From contig NC_079220.1 in NCBI RefSeq assembly GCF_029633865.1, positions 59,822,077 through 59,886,076 on the forward strand: a stretch of DNA of 64,000 bases, written 5' to 3'. The notes beneath the pieces are model-generated. The model saw only the letters and a list, made by a program, of their open reading frames with translations. It ran no database searches and was not told the origin of the DNA. Below are positions 45,668 through 56,654 of this stretch, piece after piece (position 1 is the stretch's first letter; each line of letters opens with the position of its first letter). The position numbers were made by a program, and so were the translations under genes. This DNA is from Lampris incognitus (lineage: Eukaryota > Chordata > Actinopteri > Lampriformes > Lampridae).

Positions 45668-47190
45668 TTAAGAGTGCATTTCCAATAGTGAAGGGGCAGT
45701 CTGTGATTGAGTGATCAGTTTAAAGGTCTTATGGCTTTGGGATAGAAGCTGTCTTGAAAACTGTTGGTATGAGACTTGATACTCAGGTACCTCTTGCCAG
45801 ACAAAAGTAGAGAAAACAGTTTGTGTCCCAGCTGGCTAGGGTCCCTGAATACTTTGTGGGCCTTCTTTAGGCACCATCAGAAATAAATGTACTGCATGGT
45901 GGGCAGATGGGACCCATGATATACGTGCGCTGCTGTTCTCACTTCCCTCTGTAGAGCTTTGATATCGAGGGGGGAACCGCTGCCGTACCAGGTAGTGATG
46001 CAGCCAGTCAGGATGCTCTCAATGGTGCATTGGAAAAAGTCAGAAAGTGTCCGTGGGGCCATGCCAAATTTGCTCAGCCTCCAGAAGAAGAATAGTCACT
46101 GGTACGCTGTCTTGATCACAGTGTCCGTATTAAGGGATCAAGACAAGTCCTCGGTGATGTGAACACTAAGGAACTTGAAACTGCTGACCCTTTCCACTGG
46201 CGATCCATTGATATGGATGGGAGCATGCATACCCTCCTGTTGTCTCCTGAAGTCCACGATCATCTCTTAGGTTTTGCTGATGTTGAGGCAGAGATTGATG
46301 TCCTGGCAGCACCTCACCAGGGCTTTCACCTCTTACCTGCCATTTTTGATGAGGCCAATGACGGTGGTGTCATCGGCAAACTTGACAATGGAATTAGAGT
46401 TGCTGTGGGCCATATATAGTCGTGGGTGAACAGAGAGTACTGGAGCATGCTTAGTGGGCAACAGTGTTCAGGATCAATGAGGAGGAGGAGGAGATGTTGC
46501 CCATCCTCACCACCTGGGGTCTGCCTGTCAGAAAGTCCAGGATCCAGTTGCCGACGGAGATATTGAGTCCCAGGTGCCTGAGCTTGGTGACAAGCTTGAG
46601 GACTCAATGGTGTTGAATGTTGAGCTGTAGTCAATGAACAGCATTCTCACATAAGTGTTCCTCTTGTCCGGATCAGAAAGAGCGGTGTGTAGTGTGGTAG
46701 CCATGGTATCATCAGTGGATTGGTTTGATCTGTAGGCAAACTGCAGTGGGTCCAGCACATCAGGTACTGATGAGGGGATGTGGGTTCTGACTAGCCAATC
46801 AAAACACTTCATGATGTGAGTGCTACAGGGTGGTAGTCGTTGAGGCAGGTTACCCTGGCTTTCTTGGGAACTGTGATGATGGTGGCCTTTTTGAAGCATG
46901 TGGGGACTACAAACTGGACCATAGAAATGTTGATTATGTCCATGAACACGCCAGCCAGCTGATCAGCACAGCTTTGAGAACCTGCCCCAGAATGCCATTC
47001 GGGCTAGGTGCTTTGCGGAAGTTAATCTTCTTGAAGGTTTTCCCCACCTTGGCCACAGTCAGTGATAGCATGGTGTCTTCCGGTGCTGCAAGTATCTCTG
47101 CAGTACACTCAATGAAGAAGTGTAGAAGATGTTGAGCTCGTCTGGTAGCGAGGCTAACGACTGTGGGGCACAGCCAGGTTTTCAATAATT
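45668..47190 (-). mobile_element. CR1/Rex1-like LINE remnant
   Basis: Minus strand: [20 protein letters not shown] (47100), KCFDWLVRTHI and LDPLQFAYRSNQSTDDT (46800-46700), VRMLFIDYSSTFNTI (46630), YSLFTHDY (46430) and SILTGCITTWYGSG (46010). The pieces fall in several frames with losses, including the catalytic YADD region. Dead copy; also seen as a 3' scrap at 39600-40075. Confidence 0.8.
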
Positions 47191-47560
47191 TGGACAGGCA
47201 CGGTAATGGTTCTTGTCAGCAAGCCACATGTCATCCCTACCTCTCCCAACCTGATTTGGTTGAATCAAATGAGATTTGATGAGAACAACTGCTGTTATCA
47301 TATCTGCCATTACTCGCAAAGCTATGCAAAGGGAATGAAAGAAATACTGTCAGCCTTACATCACTGTACCGTTTATACGTTTGAACTCAAAATGAAATCT
47401 GATGAGTTACATCTGCAGCATGTTGCAGAGAATTCGTCATTCACTGTTTGAGACCACACGAGTGATTGTAAATGAAGAGTGGCGAACATACACAACAGCA
47501 AACATTTTTATTTTGATGCTGGTTTTGTTACTTTAACAGCACTGTCTTTATGCATGCTCA
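47191..47560. other. no gene seen
   Basis: Apparently unique, AT-rich. Confidence 0.4.
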
Positions 47561-47995
47561 ATAATCCAGGTAAGAAAATCCAAGAAGGTTGAATCAGTTC
47601 ATCTGGAGACAACGTTTATTGACAGATATGTTTCATCACTCATCTAAGTGACCTCTTTCAGTCAAAATTGACTGCAGGTATCCCACTCTTATAAACAATA
47701 CAGTGGCATAACCACCCAAACCAGCGACCAGTTTCATATGCCAATATGGGCGTGAGCATTAACTAGAGTTAGTTACAATGGTCATGTGTACTATTCACAG
47801 AGGATTTGGGAATATTTGCAATCACAGCATTGTAAGATGGTGATGCTTATAATGCTGTGACAGATGTACTCCAAGCGCCCCCCCCTCCCCCGGTTCAGGG
47901 ATGGTCGTTCCCTCTTCACATAGATGGCCTCTTTGACTCCTCGTTCAAACCTTTGTTCCTCCCTATCAAGGATGTGCACATCCTCATTCTTGAAA
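47561..47995 (-). mobile_element. Penelope-like element (PLE), 3' end with endonuclease remnant
   Basis: Minus strand 47995-47850 encodes VHILDREEQRFERGVKEAIY and VKRERPSLNRG, which I recognise from the C-terminal GIY-YIG region of fish Penelope/Neptune-type elements. Downstream to 47561 is the usual non-coding end (ACTTAGATGAGTGATGAAAC, GAACTGATTCAACCTTC). Heavily truncated. Confidence 0.65.
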
Positions 47996-48430
47996 GAGTG
48001 ACCGTGTGGAGCCCTGGTCTGTAGCTGGGTGTAGACTGTGGAGTCCTGGCCTGTAGATGGTGTAGACTGTGGAGGCCTGGCCTGTAGCTGGGTGTAGACT
48101 GTGGAGTCCTGGCCTGTAGATGGTATAGACTGTGGAGCCCTGGCCTGTAGCTGGGTGTAGACTATGGAGCCCTGGCCTGTAGCTGGGTGTAGACTGTGGA
48201 GTCCTGGCCTGTAGCTGGGTGTAGACTGTGGAGCCCTGGCCTGTAGCTGGGTGTAGACTGTGGAGTCCTGGCCTGTAGCTGAGTGTAGACTGTGGAGTCC
48301 TGGCCTGTAGATGGTATAGACTGTGGAGCCCTGGCCTGTAGCTGGGTGTAGACTGTGGAGCCCTGGCCTGTAGCTGGGTGTAGACTGTGGAGTCCTGGCC
48401 TGTAGCTGGGTGTAGACTGTGGAGTCCTGG
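47996..48430. repeat. 32-bp minisatellite, about 14 copies
   Basis: The unit is GGCCTGTAGCTGGGTGTAGA then CTGTGGAGTCCT. 31-bp variants carry TAGATGG instead of TAGCTGGG. The minus-strand open frames here (252 and 179 aa) are translations of the array. It sits between the PLE end and a SINE fragment. Confidence 0.95.
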
Positions 48431-48800
48431 ACAATGTAGTATGGCCGAGTCACCTGGCCTACATGTGTTTGGACTGTGGGAGGAAACCCACACAGACACA
48501 GGGAGAACATGCAAACTCCACACAGAGGACGACCCGAGACCACCCCCAAGGTTGGACTACCCCGGGGCTCGAACCCAGCACCTTCTTGCTATGAGGCGAC
48601 CGCGCTAACCACTGCACCACCGTGCTGCCTAAATACAATATCACAACATGTAATATGATGTGCAAAACCGTATACAGCACGGTGGCCCAGTGGTTAGCGC
48701 TGTTGCCTCATAGCAACAAGGATGCATGCATGCATGTTTTCCCCATGTCTGCGTGGGTTTCCGCCCGGTACTCTGGTTTCCTCCCACCGTCAGACATGTT
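48431..48800. mobile_element. two type B SINE fragments, inverted
   Basis: 48431-48631 is a reverse 5' part (GTAGTATGGCC... to the head GGCAGCACGGTGG); 48676-48800 is a forward 5' part whose B-box region is replaced by GGATGCATGCATGCATG. Confidence 0.75.
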
Positions 48801-49330
48801 ATTACAGGTTAATGCTCCTGTCTGTGCCGCTCAGCAAGGCAATGGAAAGAAGAACTGCAGTTGGTCCCCGGGTGCTGCATCTGCACACTGCTCCTGTACA
48901 ACAGGATGGGTTAAATACAAATACCTGTACTAGCACTGAACAAGGTTTTTACACATACCTTTCCAAACTTCTCAACCTGGATTCTTTTTTTTTCTTTTTC
49001 TTTTTTAATATAATTTCCCCTTTTTTCAGATTTCTAAGAAGCCTGTTCCAGTTGATTCACCAAGGTAAGTAATGTCAACTGATCCATAGTCCTCACCGTG
49101 AGGGACAAATGTTGAAATAAACTTTTAAAAAGTCTTGAAAAAGCTTATAAGTATTTCATACTAAGTGTATAAAGAATACCATAGCACGTGTGTTACATTG
49201 CACTTTTTGGCTCAAATGTGATGACAGAGGGCCAGTATTCACAAATGGCAGATGGATCAATACAACTATTGGATTATCCTATACTATTTGGTTCTGTTCA
49301 TTCATCATCAGCCGCTTCTCTAGGATCGGG
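48801..49330. other. no gene seen
   Basis: T-rich (T)n/(CTTTTT) at 48982-49026; otherwise unrecognised. Confidence 0.4.
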
Positions 49331-49966
49331 TCACGGTGGCAGCAAGCTAAGTAGGGCACTCCAGACATCCCTCTCCCCAGCAACGCCCTTCAGCTCCTCC
49401 TGAGGGATCCCAAGACGTTCCCAGGCCAGATTGGACCTGTAGTCCCTCCAGCAAGTTCTGGGTCTACCCCAGGCTCTCCTCCCAGTTGGACACGCCTGGT
49501 AAATCTCCAAAGGAAGGTGCCCAGGAAGCATCCTAATCAGATGCCTGAACCACCTCAACTGGCTCCTTTTGACGTGAAGGAGTAGCGGCTCTACTCCGAG
49601 CTCCTTCTGGATGTCCGAACTCCTCACCCTATCTCTAAGGCTGAGCCCAGACACCCTACGGAGGAAACTCATTTCAGCCGCTTGTATCCACGATCTCACC
49701 CTTTCAGTCACTACCCAAAGCTCATGACCATAGGTGAGGGTTGGAATGAAGACTGACTGGTAAATTGAGAGCTTTGTCTTCCGGCTCAGCTCCCTCTTCA
49801 CCACAACAGTCTGGTACAACGTCCACATTACTGCTGATGCTGCACCAATCCGCCTGTCAATCTCCCGCTCCATCCTACCCTCAGTCGTGAACAAGACCCC
49901 GAGATACTTCAACTTCTTCACTTGAGGCAACAACTCATCCACAACTCGGAGGGAGCAAGCCACCAT
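49331..49966 (-). mobile_element. Rex3/RTE-type LINE, C-terminal end
   Basis: One open frame of 211 codons: KKLKYLGVLFTTEGRMEREI, LTYGHELWVVTERV, AEMSFLRRVSGLSLRDRVRS, HLIRMLPGHLPLEIYQ and LLSLLPP. These are the conserved RT C-terminal blocks of fish Rex3. The 5' part, including the RT catalytic core, is missing (break near 49970). The frame is intact, so this is a relatively young 5'-truncated insertion. Confidence 0.85.
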
Positions 49967-49970
49967 TTTC

Positions 49971-50691
49971 CGGTAGGTATTTTATTCTGTATTAATATTA
50001 ATGTTTTAGGCTGGGAACACAGATATCAAATTAGAAAAAAAATGTAAGCCCATGCTACATGCAATAAGCCAATGTCTCTTATTAAAAAGAGGATGATTTA
50101 AGGCTCCCCTGGAGAGAGAAAGGCAGATGCAATGAAATATTGGAGCATTTAAACACCAATATAAGATGGACTTAAGTCGCAAGAATGGGTTCGGGAACAT
50201 ATCTCTTTATTTCCAGACCTATTTATTGGCGTTTTTCTGCTTAACAAAGTAGTTGTTGAAACGCAACACTCATGTTGTACAGTTTCCATAATCTCACCTG
50301 AGGGCTTACATATCTCATCTCAGTGAGGGACTGGTATCCTAAATACTTTTGACTGAACAAATATGTACTTGTTTGAACATTTTTGGTTTATCGTATTATC
50401 TATCGGATTAGCCTATCCTCCATTCTTCTTCCCTGAGCTGCACCACAGGACATTAGAAAACAATTTAGATTGGTTCATTATATAGTTTATATATTTTAAA
50501 GCAGCACCATTTGTTCTAGTAGCCTTCTTACACTATTTCCAGTCCTTAGTTCATGTTTCCGATGATGAAACCTTCTCAGATGTATATTCTGTACAGTCGC
50601 TTTTTATTTTTAAACTTGCAAAACAATACCTTCTACAGACTTCTACTGATGTCTCTTGTGCCATTTTCACACTATATAATGGACATATTTA
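49971..50691. other. no gene seen
   Basis: AT-rich, apparently unique. Confidence 0.4.
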
Positions 50692-51058
50692 TCCATCCAT
50701 TCATTATCCAAACCGCTTATCCTGCACTCAGGGTCACGAGGATGCTGGAGCCTATCCCAGCAGTCATTGGGCAGCAAGTGGGGAGACACCCTGGGCAGGC
50801 CGCCAGTCCATCACAGGGCCAGCACACACACACACATTCACACCTAGGGACAATTTAGTACGACCAATTCACCTGACCTGCATGTCTTTGGACTGTGGGA
50901 GGAAACCGGAGCCCTGGAGGAAACCAACGCTGGCACGGGGAGAACATGCAAACTCCACACAGAGGATGACCCGGGACGACCCCTGAGGTTGGACTACCCT
51001 GGGGCTCGAACCCAGGACCCTCTTGCTGTGAGGCAACCGCGCTAACCACTGTGCCGCC
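50692..51058 (-). mobile_element. type B SINE, full length
   Basis: Reverse copy from the CATCCATTCATTATCC tail to the GGGCGGCACAGTGG head; it directly abuts the TA-flanked MITE. Confidence 0.85.
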
Positions 51059-51076
51059 CATATATATATATATAAT

Positions 51077-51453
51077 ACTTAGCACAAAAAGTAAGGAAAT
51101 GTGTGTTTGGTAGATTATTTCTTTGTTGTAACAATGCTTCTTGGCAATACATCTTATACCGTTGGAAAGCCTGTTTATTTCTCTTTTAAATGGGGCCACA
51201 TTTGTGAGGAACATGCATTTGTGGGATGAGCAGCAGAGCTGAGTATGTGGGTTGCACCCATGAAACATTTGCCAAATCTTCTCTGCCAATGCCAAACAGC
51301 TTATTTTGGTGCTGATATTGACTCTTGTGTTGAGCTTCTGGTACCCCAGGTGTTGACCATCAGCTGCCTGATATAAGATTTATTGCCAAGAAGCATTGTT
51401 ACAACAAAGACATAATCTACCAAACACACATGTCCTTACTTTTTGTGCTAAGT
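51077..51453. mobile_element. 377-bp MITE with 82-bp inverted arms
   Basis: Arms 51077-51158 and 51372-51453 begin ACTTAGCACAAAAAGTAAGG and match with about 3 mismatches. Both sides are flanked by TA-rich runs (TATATATA), suggesting a TA-target (Tc1/mariner-like) element. The 213-bp loop has no ORF. Family not recognised. Confidence 0.8.
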
Positions 51454-51667
51454 TTATTTATATATATATATATATAATATCAATATAGATGTAGGAAAAA
51501 AACGTTTACTAATTAGCAGTACAAGCTTGTTTCGTGCATTGCGCACTCATCAGCTGCTAATGTGATTCCACAAAGAAAAACAGTTTACGTTGCCCTGCGT
51601 CACGCCCCTAATTTTGGTGGACAGCGACCAGTCAGAGGGGGGAAAAAAAGAAAAAAGGAAATATATG

Positions 51668-51801
51668 ACGCCCTGTGATGGACTGGTGGCCTGTTCAGTG
51701 TGTCTCCCCGCCTGCCGCCCAATGACTGCTGGGATAGGCTCCAGCATCCCCGCGCCCCTGAGAGCAGGATAAGCGGTTAAGATAATGGATGGATGGGTGG
51801 A
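51668..51801 (+). mobile_element. type B SINE, 3' third only
   Basis: CCCTGTGATGGACTGGTGGC to the AATGGATGGATGGGTGG tail. Confidence 0.85.
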
Positions 51802-52304
51802 TCTATATATGACCATGTGCGTGTGTAAATGTATGGGAACACACATGTAAGTCATCTGCATGACCGTTACTTTGTCCCCTTGCGTATTTATACCCAAACA
51901 CTTAGTGTAATGTTGATGTACGCCTTATGTAAGTAACCGTCCAAGTCAAATTCCTTGTATGTGTGAACTTACTTGGCTGATAAAACTGATTCCAATTCTG
52001 AAATTTGCCTTTCTACTCCCTCTAGTGGCCATCAGCTGAAACGTGGGTTTAATTCATTTAACCCCCCCCCCCCCACACACACACACACAGATAAAAAACT
52101 ACAGACTGTCATATGATGGAGGCAGAAAAAAAATTATATGTAGGTCTTGATTTTAAAAGTGATGTGTGATGATAAAAGTTAAACTGTCTGTTAAAATGTT
52201 AATACTTCAACTGTTCATGATAACATCAGTTCTTGCCACTCAGTCAGATAGCCACGTCCTTTCATAAAACATGAGACCAATTTGAGAGGAAAAGAAGGAA
52301 TTGA

Positions 52305-52678
52305 GGGCGGCACGGTGGCGCTGTGGTTAGCGCCATCGCCTCACAGCAAGAAGGTCCTGGGTTCGAGCCCCGGGGTAGTCCAACCTTGGGGGTCGTCCCG
52401 GGTCGTCCTCTGTGTGGAGTTTGCATGTTCTCCCCGTGTCTGTGTGGGTTTCCTCCGGGTGCTCCGGTTTCCTCCCACAGTCCAAAGACATGTAGGTCCG
52501 GTGAATCGGCCGTCCTAAATTGTCCCTAGGTGTGAACGTGTGCATGTGTCGACCCGGTGAAGGATTAGCGGCCTGTACAGGGTGTCTCCCTGCCTGCCGC
52601 CCAATTACTGCTGGGATTCCAGCATCCCGCCACCCCGGTTGGGATACGTGGCTTGGGTAATGAATGAATGAATGAATG
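52305..52678 (+). mobile_element. type B SINE, full length, with 13-bp target duplication
   Basis: Flanked by AAGAAGGAATTGA at 52292-52304 and 52679-52691, a perfect 13-bp match. Head GGGCGGCACGGTGGC, A-box-like GTGGTTAGCGCC, B-box GGTTCGAGCCCCGG, tail (AATG)n. This is the cleanest copy in the window and probably the youngest. Confidence 0.93.
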
Positions 52679-53246
52679 AAGAAGGAATTGAAATTTAAAA
52701 GGATTCACCATGCTTTATCAAAGAACAGATACATATCCCAAGATCCAAAATCAAATGTTTAACAGTGCCTAAGGTAATTTCTCAAGGTACACATGGTGTT
52801 TATAAAAATATCAGACTCTGAATGCATAGGTTAAGTCAAACTGTATTCTTCTAAAAACATCAAGCAACCCAACAGATACAATGTTAGTCATCTCCTTACC
52901 ACAAATTCCCAAATCCAGGAATGGCATTCTCAATTATCCAGGGCACAAAATGGCCAGAGGTGATCGGACCACGTTGTCCCATGCTCCCGACCAACCACCC
53001 ATTGTCTGGCACAATGACACCCAGGAAAGCCTTTAAAATAGTCGGGAATAGGGCTGTGTGATATGACGACATGGATCGTGTGGCGATAGAAAACGTCTGA
53101 CGTTTCATATTAAGCTCTATCGTCTATTTCGCTGTGTCGCAAATCATCCTCTTTACGGCAATATTTTTCGTTATTTGGACGACCCTTACCACTCTTTGCA
53201 CACCAGGGACGCTGAGGACATTTGCATGAAGGCAATACAAACAAAC

Positions 53247-53705
53247 ATGGAGGACAGTGAAGGTAACGCAGAACGCGCTAATTCCCAACAGAAGGACTCC
53301 AACCAGCCAGGACAAAACCAGGAGCAGCTTGTACCTAAAAGAGGGGCTACGTCTATCATGTGGACGTGGTTTGGGTATGAAAAGTCTGACACGGACCAGA
53401 AAACTCTACTTTGCAAAATATGCCGCATACCGGTCCCCACAACAGACGCAAACACCACGAGCCTCTTTTACCACCTGCACAAGAATCCTGTCAAACGGTA
53501 CGGACAGAGTCTACACATGTCGAGTGCTGAAAACAAACCCCACACTCAGACGCTGCAAGAGGCTCCTTCACACCACATGTCAAAGAATCACGAAGATGGA
53601 AGGAGAGAACGACTGCCGCTGCAACCTACATCTGCAAAGACATGGCCCCAATTTTGTTATTTTGTTACATGCGTCATTGAAAAGATGCGCAAAGGTTCAA
53701 AATAA
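53247..53705 (+). CDS. BED zinc-finger protein fragment (ZBED-like, from hAT transposase)
   Basis: ATG at 53247 (AAACATGG, good context), 152 codons. Residues about 30-85 form a BED domain: TSIMWTWFGYEKSD, then CKIC, then SLFYHLHKNPVKRY. BED fingers normally end H-x4-H; here the helix reads HLHKN-PVK and the last histidine appears lost by a one-residue deletion, so zinc binding is doubtful. The C-terminal half (residues 95-152) is polar, without similarity I recognise. BED domains are the DNA-binding N-terminus of hAT transposases, which fits its position inside the element. Expression unknown; most likely a transposase stub. Confidence 0.6.
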   Translation: MEDSEGNAERANSQQKDSNQPGQNQEQLVPKRGATSIMWTWFGYEKSDTDQKTLLCKICRIPVPTTDANTTSLFYHLHKNPVKRYGQSLHMSSAENKPHTQTLQEAPSHHMSKNHEDGRRERLPLQPTSAKTWPQFCYFVTCVIEKMRKGSK

Positions 53706-53828
53706 AGGGAGAAAAATAATCAAATATGAGTAAGTACCTTTTATTTGTCGAGTATATAATTCAAAATGTAATAATAGGCCTTTCCATGTGGTCATTTTAT
53801 ATAAACTATTTATTCAATTAATTTACAG

Positions 53829-54400
53829 AAGATGACCTATATTGTGATATGTATCGTTATCATATGAACGACCTATATCATATGTATCATTACCATGATA
53901 TGAATGACCTATATCGTGATATGTATTATCATATGAACGACCTATATCATATGTATCGTTATCATATGAATGACCTATATCGTGATATGTATTGTTGTCA
54001 TGATACGAATGGCCTATATCATATGTATCGTTATCATATGAACGACCTATATTGGGATATGTATCGTTGTCATGATATGAATGGCCTATATCATATGTAT
54101 CGTTATATGAATGACCTATATCGTGATATGTATCGTTATCATATGAGCGGCTTATATCGTGATATGTATTATTATCATGATATGAATGGCCTATATCGTG
54201 ATATGTATCGTTATCGTGATATGAATGACCTATATAATATGTATCGTTATATGAATGACCTGTATCGTGATATGTATCATTAGCATGATATGAACGGCCT
54301 ATATCGTGATATGTATCGTTATATGAACGACCCATATCGTGATATGCATCGTTTTCATGATATGAGTGACCGATATCGTCATATGAGATTTTGGTCATAT
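53829..54400. repeat. AT-rich minisatellite with units of 30/33/36/39 bp
   Basis: The unit is CGTGATATGTATCGTTATCA then TATGAATGACCTATAT (36 bp) with shorter and longer variants. All length classes I see are multiples of three, so frames stay open on both strands (144 aa plus, 255 aa minus). Internally palindromic (ATATCGTGATAT, CATATG). Confidence 0.9.
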
Positions 54401-54420
54401 CGCACAGCCCGACTCGGGAA

Positions 54421-54579
54421 CATAAAACTAAGCCCTCCTGATAAGTCTGTTTCGACCCTTCTCTTTTCCCTTCACAGTAAACTTTCTGGAAACATTCTTT
54501 ACCCACAGTGCACTTGGCTTCAGCTAATGTATCGCCACTCTTCTCCAAATCCTTGCACACCTGCTCATACAGTCGTAGA
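54421..54579 (-). other. possible old exon disrupted by the hAT insertion
   Basis: Minus strand reads LRLYEQVCKDLEKSGDTL and AKCTVGKECFQKVYCEG, with balanced codon-like composition, up to the target duplication at 54420. On the other side (53040-52892) a frame reads FLGVIVPDNGWLVGSMGQ and GHFVPWIIENAIPGFGNLW before a stop, but the two are not in the same frame when the insertion is removed. I do not recognise either peptide. It may be a pseudogene or chance. Confidence 0.2.
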
Positions 54580-56654
54580 CTTTGACACAAAACACAAAAG
54601 GCCTAGCTTGTTTAAAAATAGATATAAATTAATAAAAAATATAAAACACAGGATTACAGTAAGAACTTAAGGTATACATTAAACAGTAAACAATCGCCAC
54701 CAGGTTAGAAACTGTTGATTGTAGAACTTGTGTAACGGCCATCTCCTGCACTTCTCAACTTGAACTAGCCAGCAGTAGGAATTAACGGAACACTGTCTTT
54801 TCATCTTCCTCGTCAGTCAACTGGGTTGATAGGGAAGCAGCAAAAATAGCATTCTTATCTGACGTTGTGGCTGTGTTCCTTGACCTTTTGGTCTTTTAGT
54901 GTACACGGAGGATTCCTGTCAGATATAATAGTTGACTTCTTTGTGAAATCTACATGCCAAATCAGAAAGCAACAATTCTGATAAAGCTACTGAGTGAACA
55001 CGGCAGCAAGTTAAATAATATTATTTTTCCTCACAAAATTAAATATCAGTGCTAGATTAGGCTTGACAATCAAATTGAAGAATATTTATATTCATCTCTA
55101 TATCTATGTCAGACAGATATATACTCAGATGTATCTGAATACTTTTATCATCACAATAGAGTCTAAATTTAAATTGACACGGCATAAAACAAAGATCAGA
55201 ATTTAAGGAATATTAATTTGGAATAGTACTGTGAATTCAAGGGAAGCACTTAGTTGTTAGACAAGGTGTCACAGACCATTGACACACAAACCATTGCATC
55301 CTCTGCTACATCTTACTTATTTTCAGTTGAAAACAGTTACTTGATTTTTAACAACTGAGTTTATTCTAGATTACCTCTTTTTGCTGGCTAGATTAGTGTT
55401 TGGTTTTAAAGAGGTTTAAGTAACTGACAATGTTCGTGGGGTAAGAGGCCAAACTTGTATGATAAATTAAGGAGGAACCTCGCCACCTGTGCCGAGACTC
55501 AAACTTAGGCAGCCCCAAGTGCTCTGAAGGTCTGGTTACAAGAATAAATATAACCTTTATACAAATTTACAGCTGGCATTAGTATCTTTAAGTGTCAGTC
55601 TGAAAGATTAGAGTAGTGCACATTGCAAATTAGAAATGATAACCCAATATAGAAAATTATAGGACTGATCCTGCGCCAACATTTGGTCATACGTCACCCG
55701 CAACAGTAAAAATTAGTTTTCTTGTGTTAGTACAAATAGTACTAATAATTTAGTACCAATAGTACTCATAATTTCTTTTACACAGCATAGGCTTGATTGA
55801 TTTGAATCTGCAGACAAGCAAAAAAAAAATCTATTTTCAACATTTTTTGTTTTCAGTGTTGACATGAATACAGATTAAAGCCTGTGTGCTCAGCAAACAG
55901 AAGTAACATAGGTCCAAAGACACTTTGATCTCCACTGGTATGACATAAAACTTAACTTCCCCTCTCCTACACTCAGGCCAAAAGCAAACAGCCTCTGCAG
56001 CAAAGACACTAAGGCTTATGCCTACAGCATGTACAAATGTCTCGATGTGTGTGTGTGTGTGTGTGTAAGCCAGCTGGAACATCTGAAAACGTTCTCTCAG
56101 GCAAGTTGCTATATGCAAGTCCACTGCGCTGCAACTTTGTACTGTGCCGTAGACTTCTGGAGAATTTATCACGAAAAGTTATGCAAACCACTTCTGTTGC
56201 CTCTTGTCCTGCTTTTATCATACCGTGTTTGTCTATGGTCATAGATGGCTACTATGGGAATGTTTCCATTTAAGGCTATTGCTGAGTCCCATGAAGACCA
56301 GTCAAGACGACCTGCTGTCCCCTTTTGACGTTCCACTGGAGTCTCGGCACAATGTGCAGAGGATAGAAAGAGAGAGAAGAGAGGTGGGGGAATAGAGGCC
56401 CGAATACTTCAGCGCATATCTGAGGACACCATGCATGAGTAATTGCTTAGCGCTGGTTGGGTAAACTACAGCAGAAGAGGGCCAGAGAATGAAAGGAGGA
56501 CAATAGCTACAGAACTGAGAACATGAATCCTGTTGAACAATTTGGCCAAACAAAACAGAACAGAACAGCAACATGGGGCCCAGATGGCTGTGGTTGCTTG
56601 GTGTTTGCTAAATAAAGCCATTATCGCAAGGGCAATTTTGGCTCAATAGTGGCT
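54580..56654. other. no coding exon seen; possibly ankrd40 3' UTR in part
   Basis: AT-rich. (GT)n at 56046-56066. An AATAAA on the minus strand near 55361-55356 could end the ankrd40 transcript, but this is only a motif match. Confidence 0.35.

Larger units (their letters stand above)
53049..54412 (+). mobile_element. hAT element, 1364 bp, non-autonomous
   Basis: Termini TAGGGCTGTGTGATATGAC and GGTCATATCGCACAGCCCGA are inverted. The flanks GTCGGGAA (53041-53048) and CTCGGGAA (54413-54420) match at 7 of 8, the hAT footprint. It contains a BED zinc-finger ORF at the left and a minisatellite at the right; no transposase catalytic domain remains. Confidence 0.88.

Noticed and set aside
47600-47660. 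Hammerhead-ribozyme-like motif in the PLE end (GATGAG...GAAAC)
   Set aside because: PLEs can carry hammerheads, but the required CUGANGA core reads UAGAUGA here, so catalytic competence cannot be claimed.
47791-48549. 252-aa and 179-aa minus-strand ORFs with PQSTPSYRPGLHSLHPATG repeats
   Set aside because: Translation of a 32-bp minisatellite plus SINE and PLE flanks; no start or splice context.
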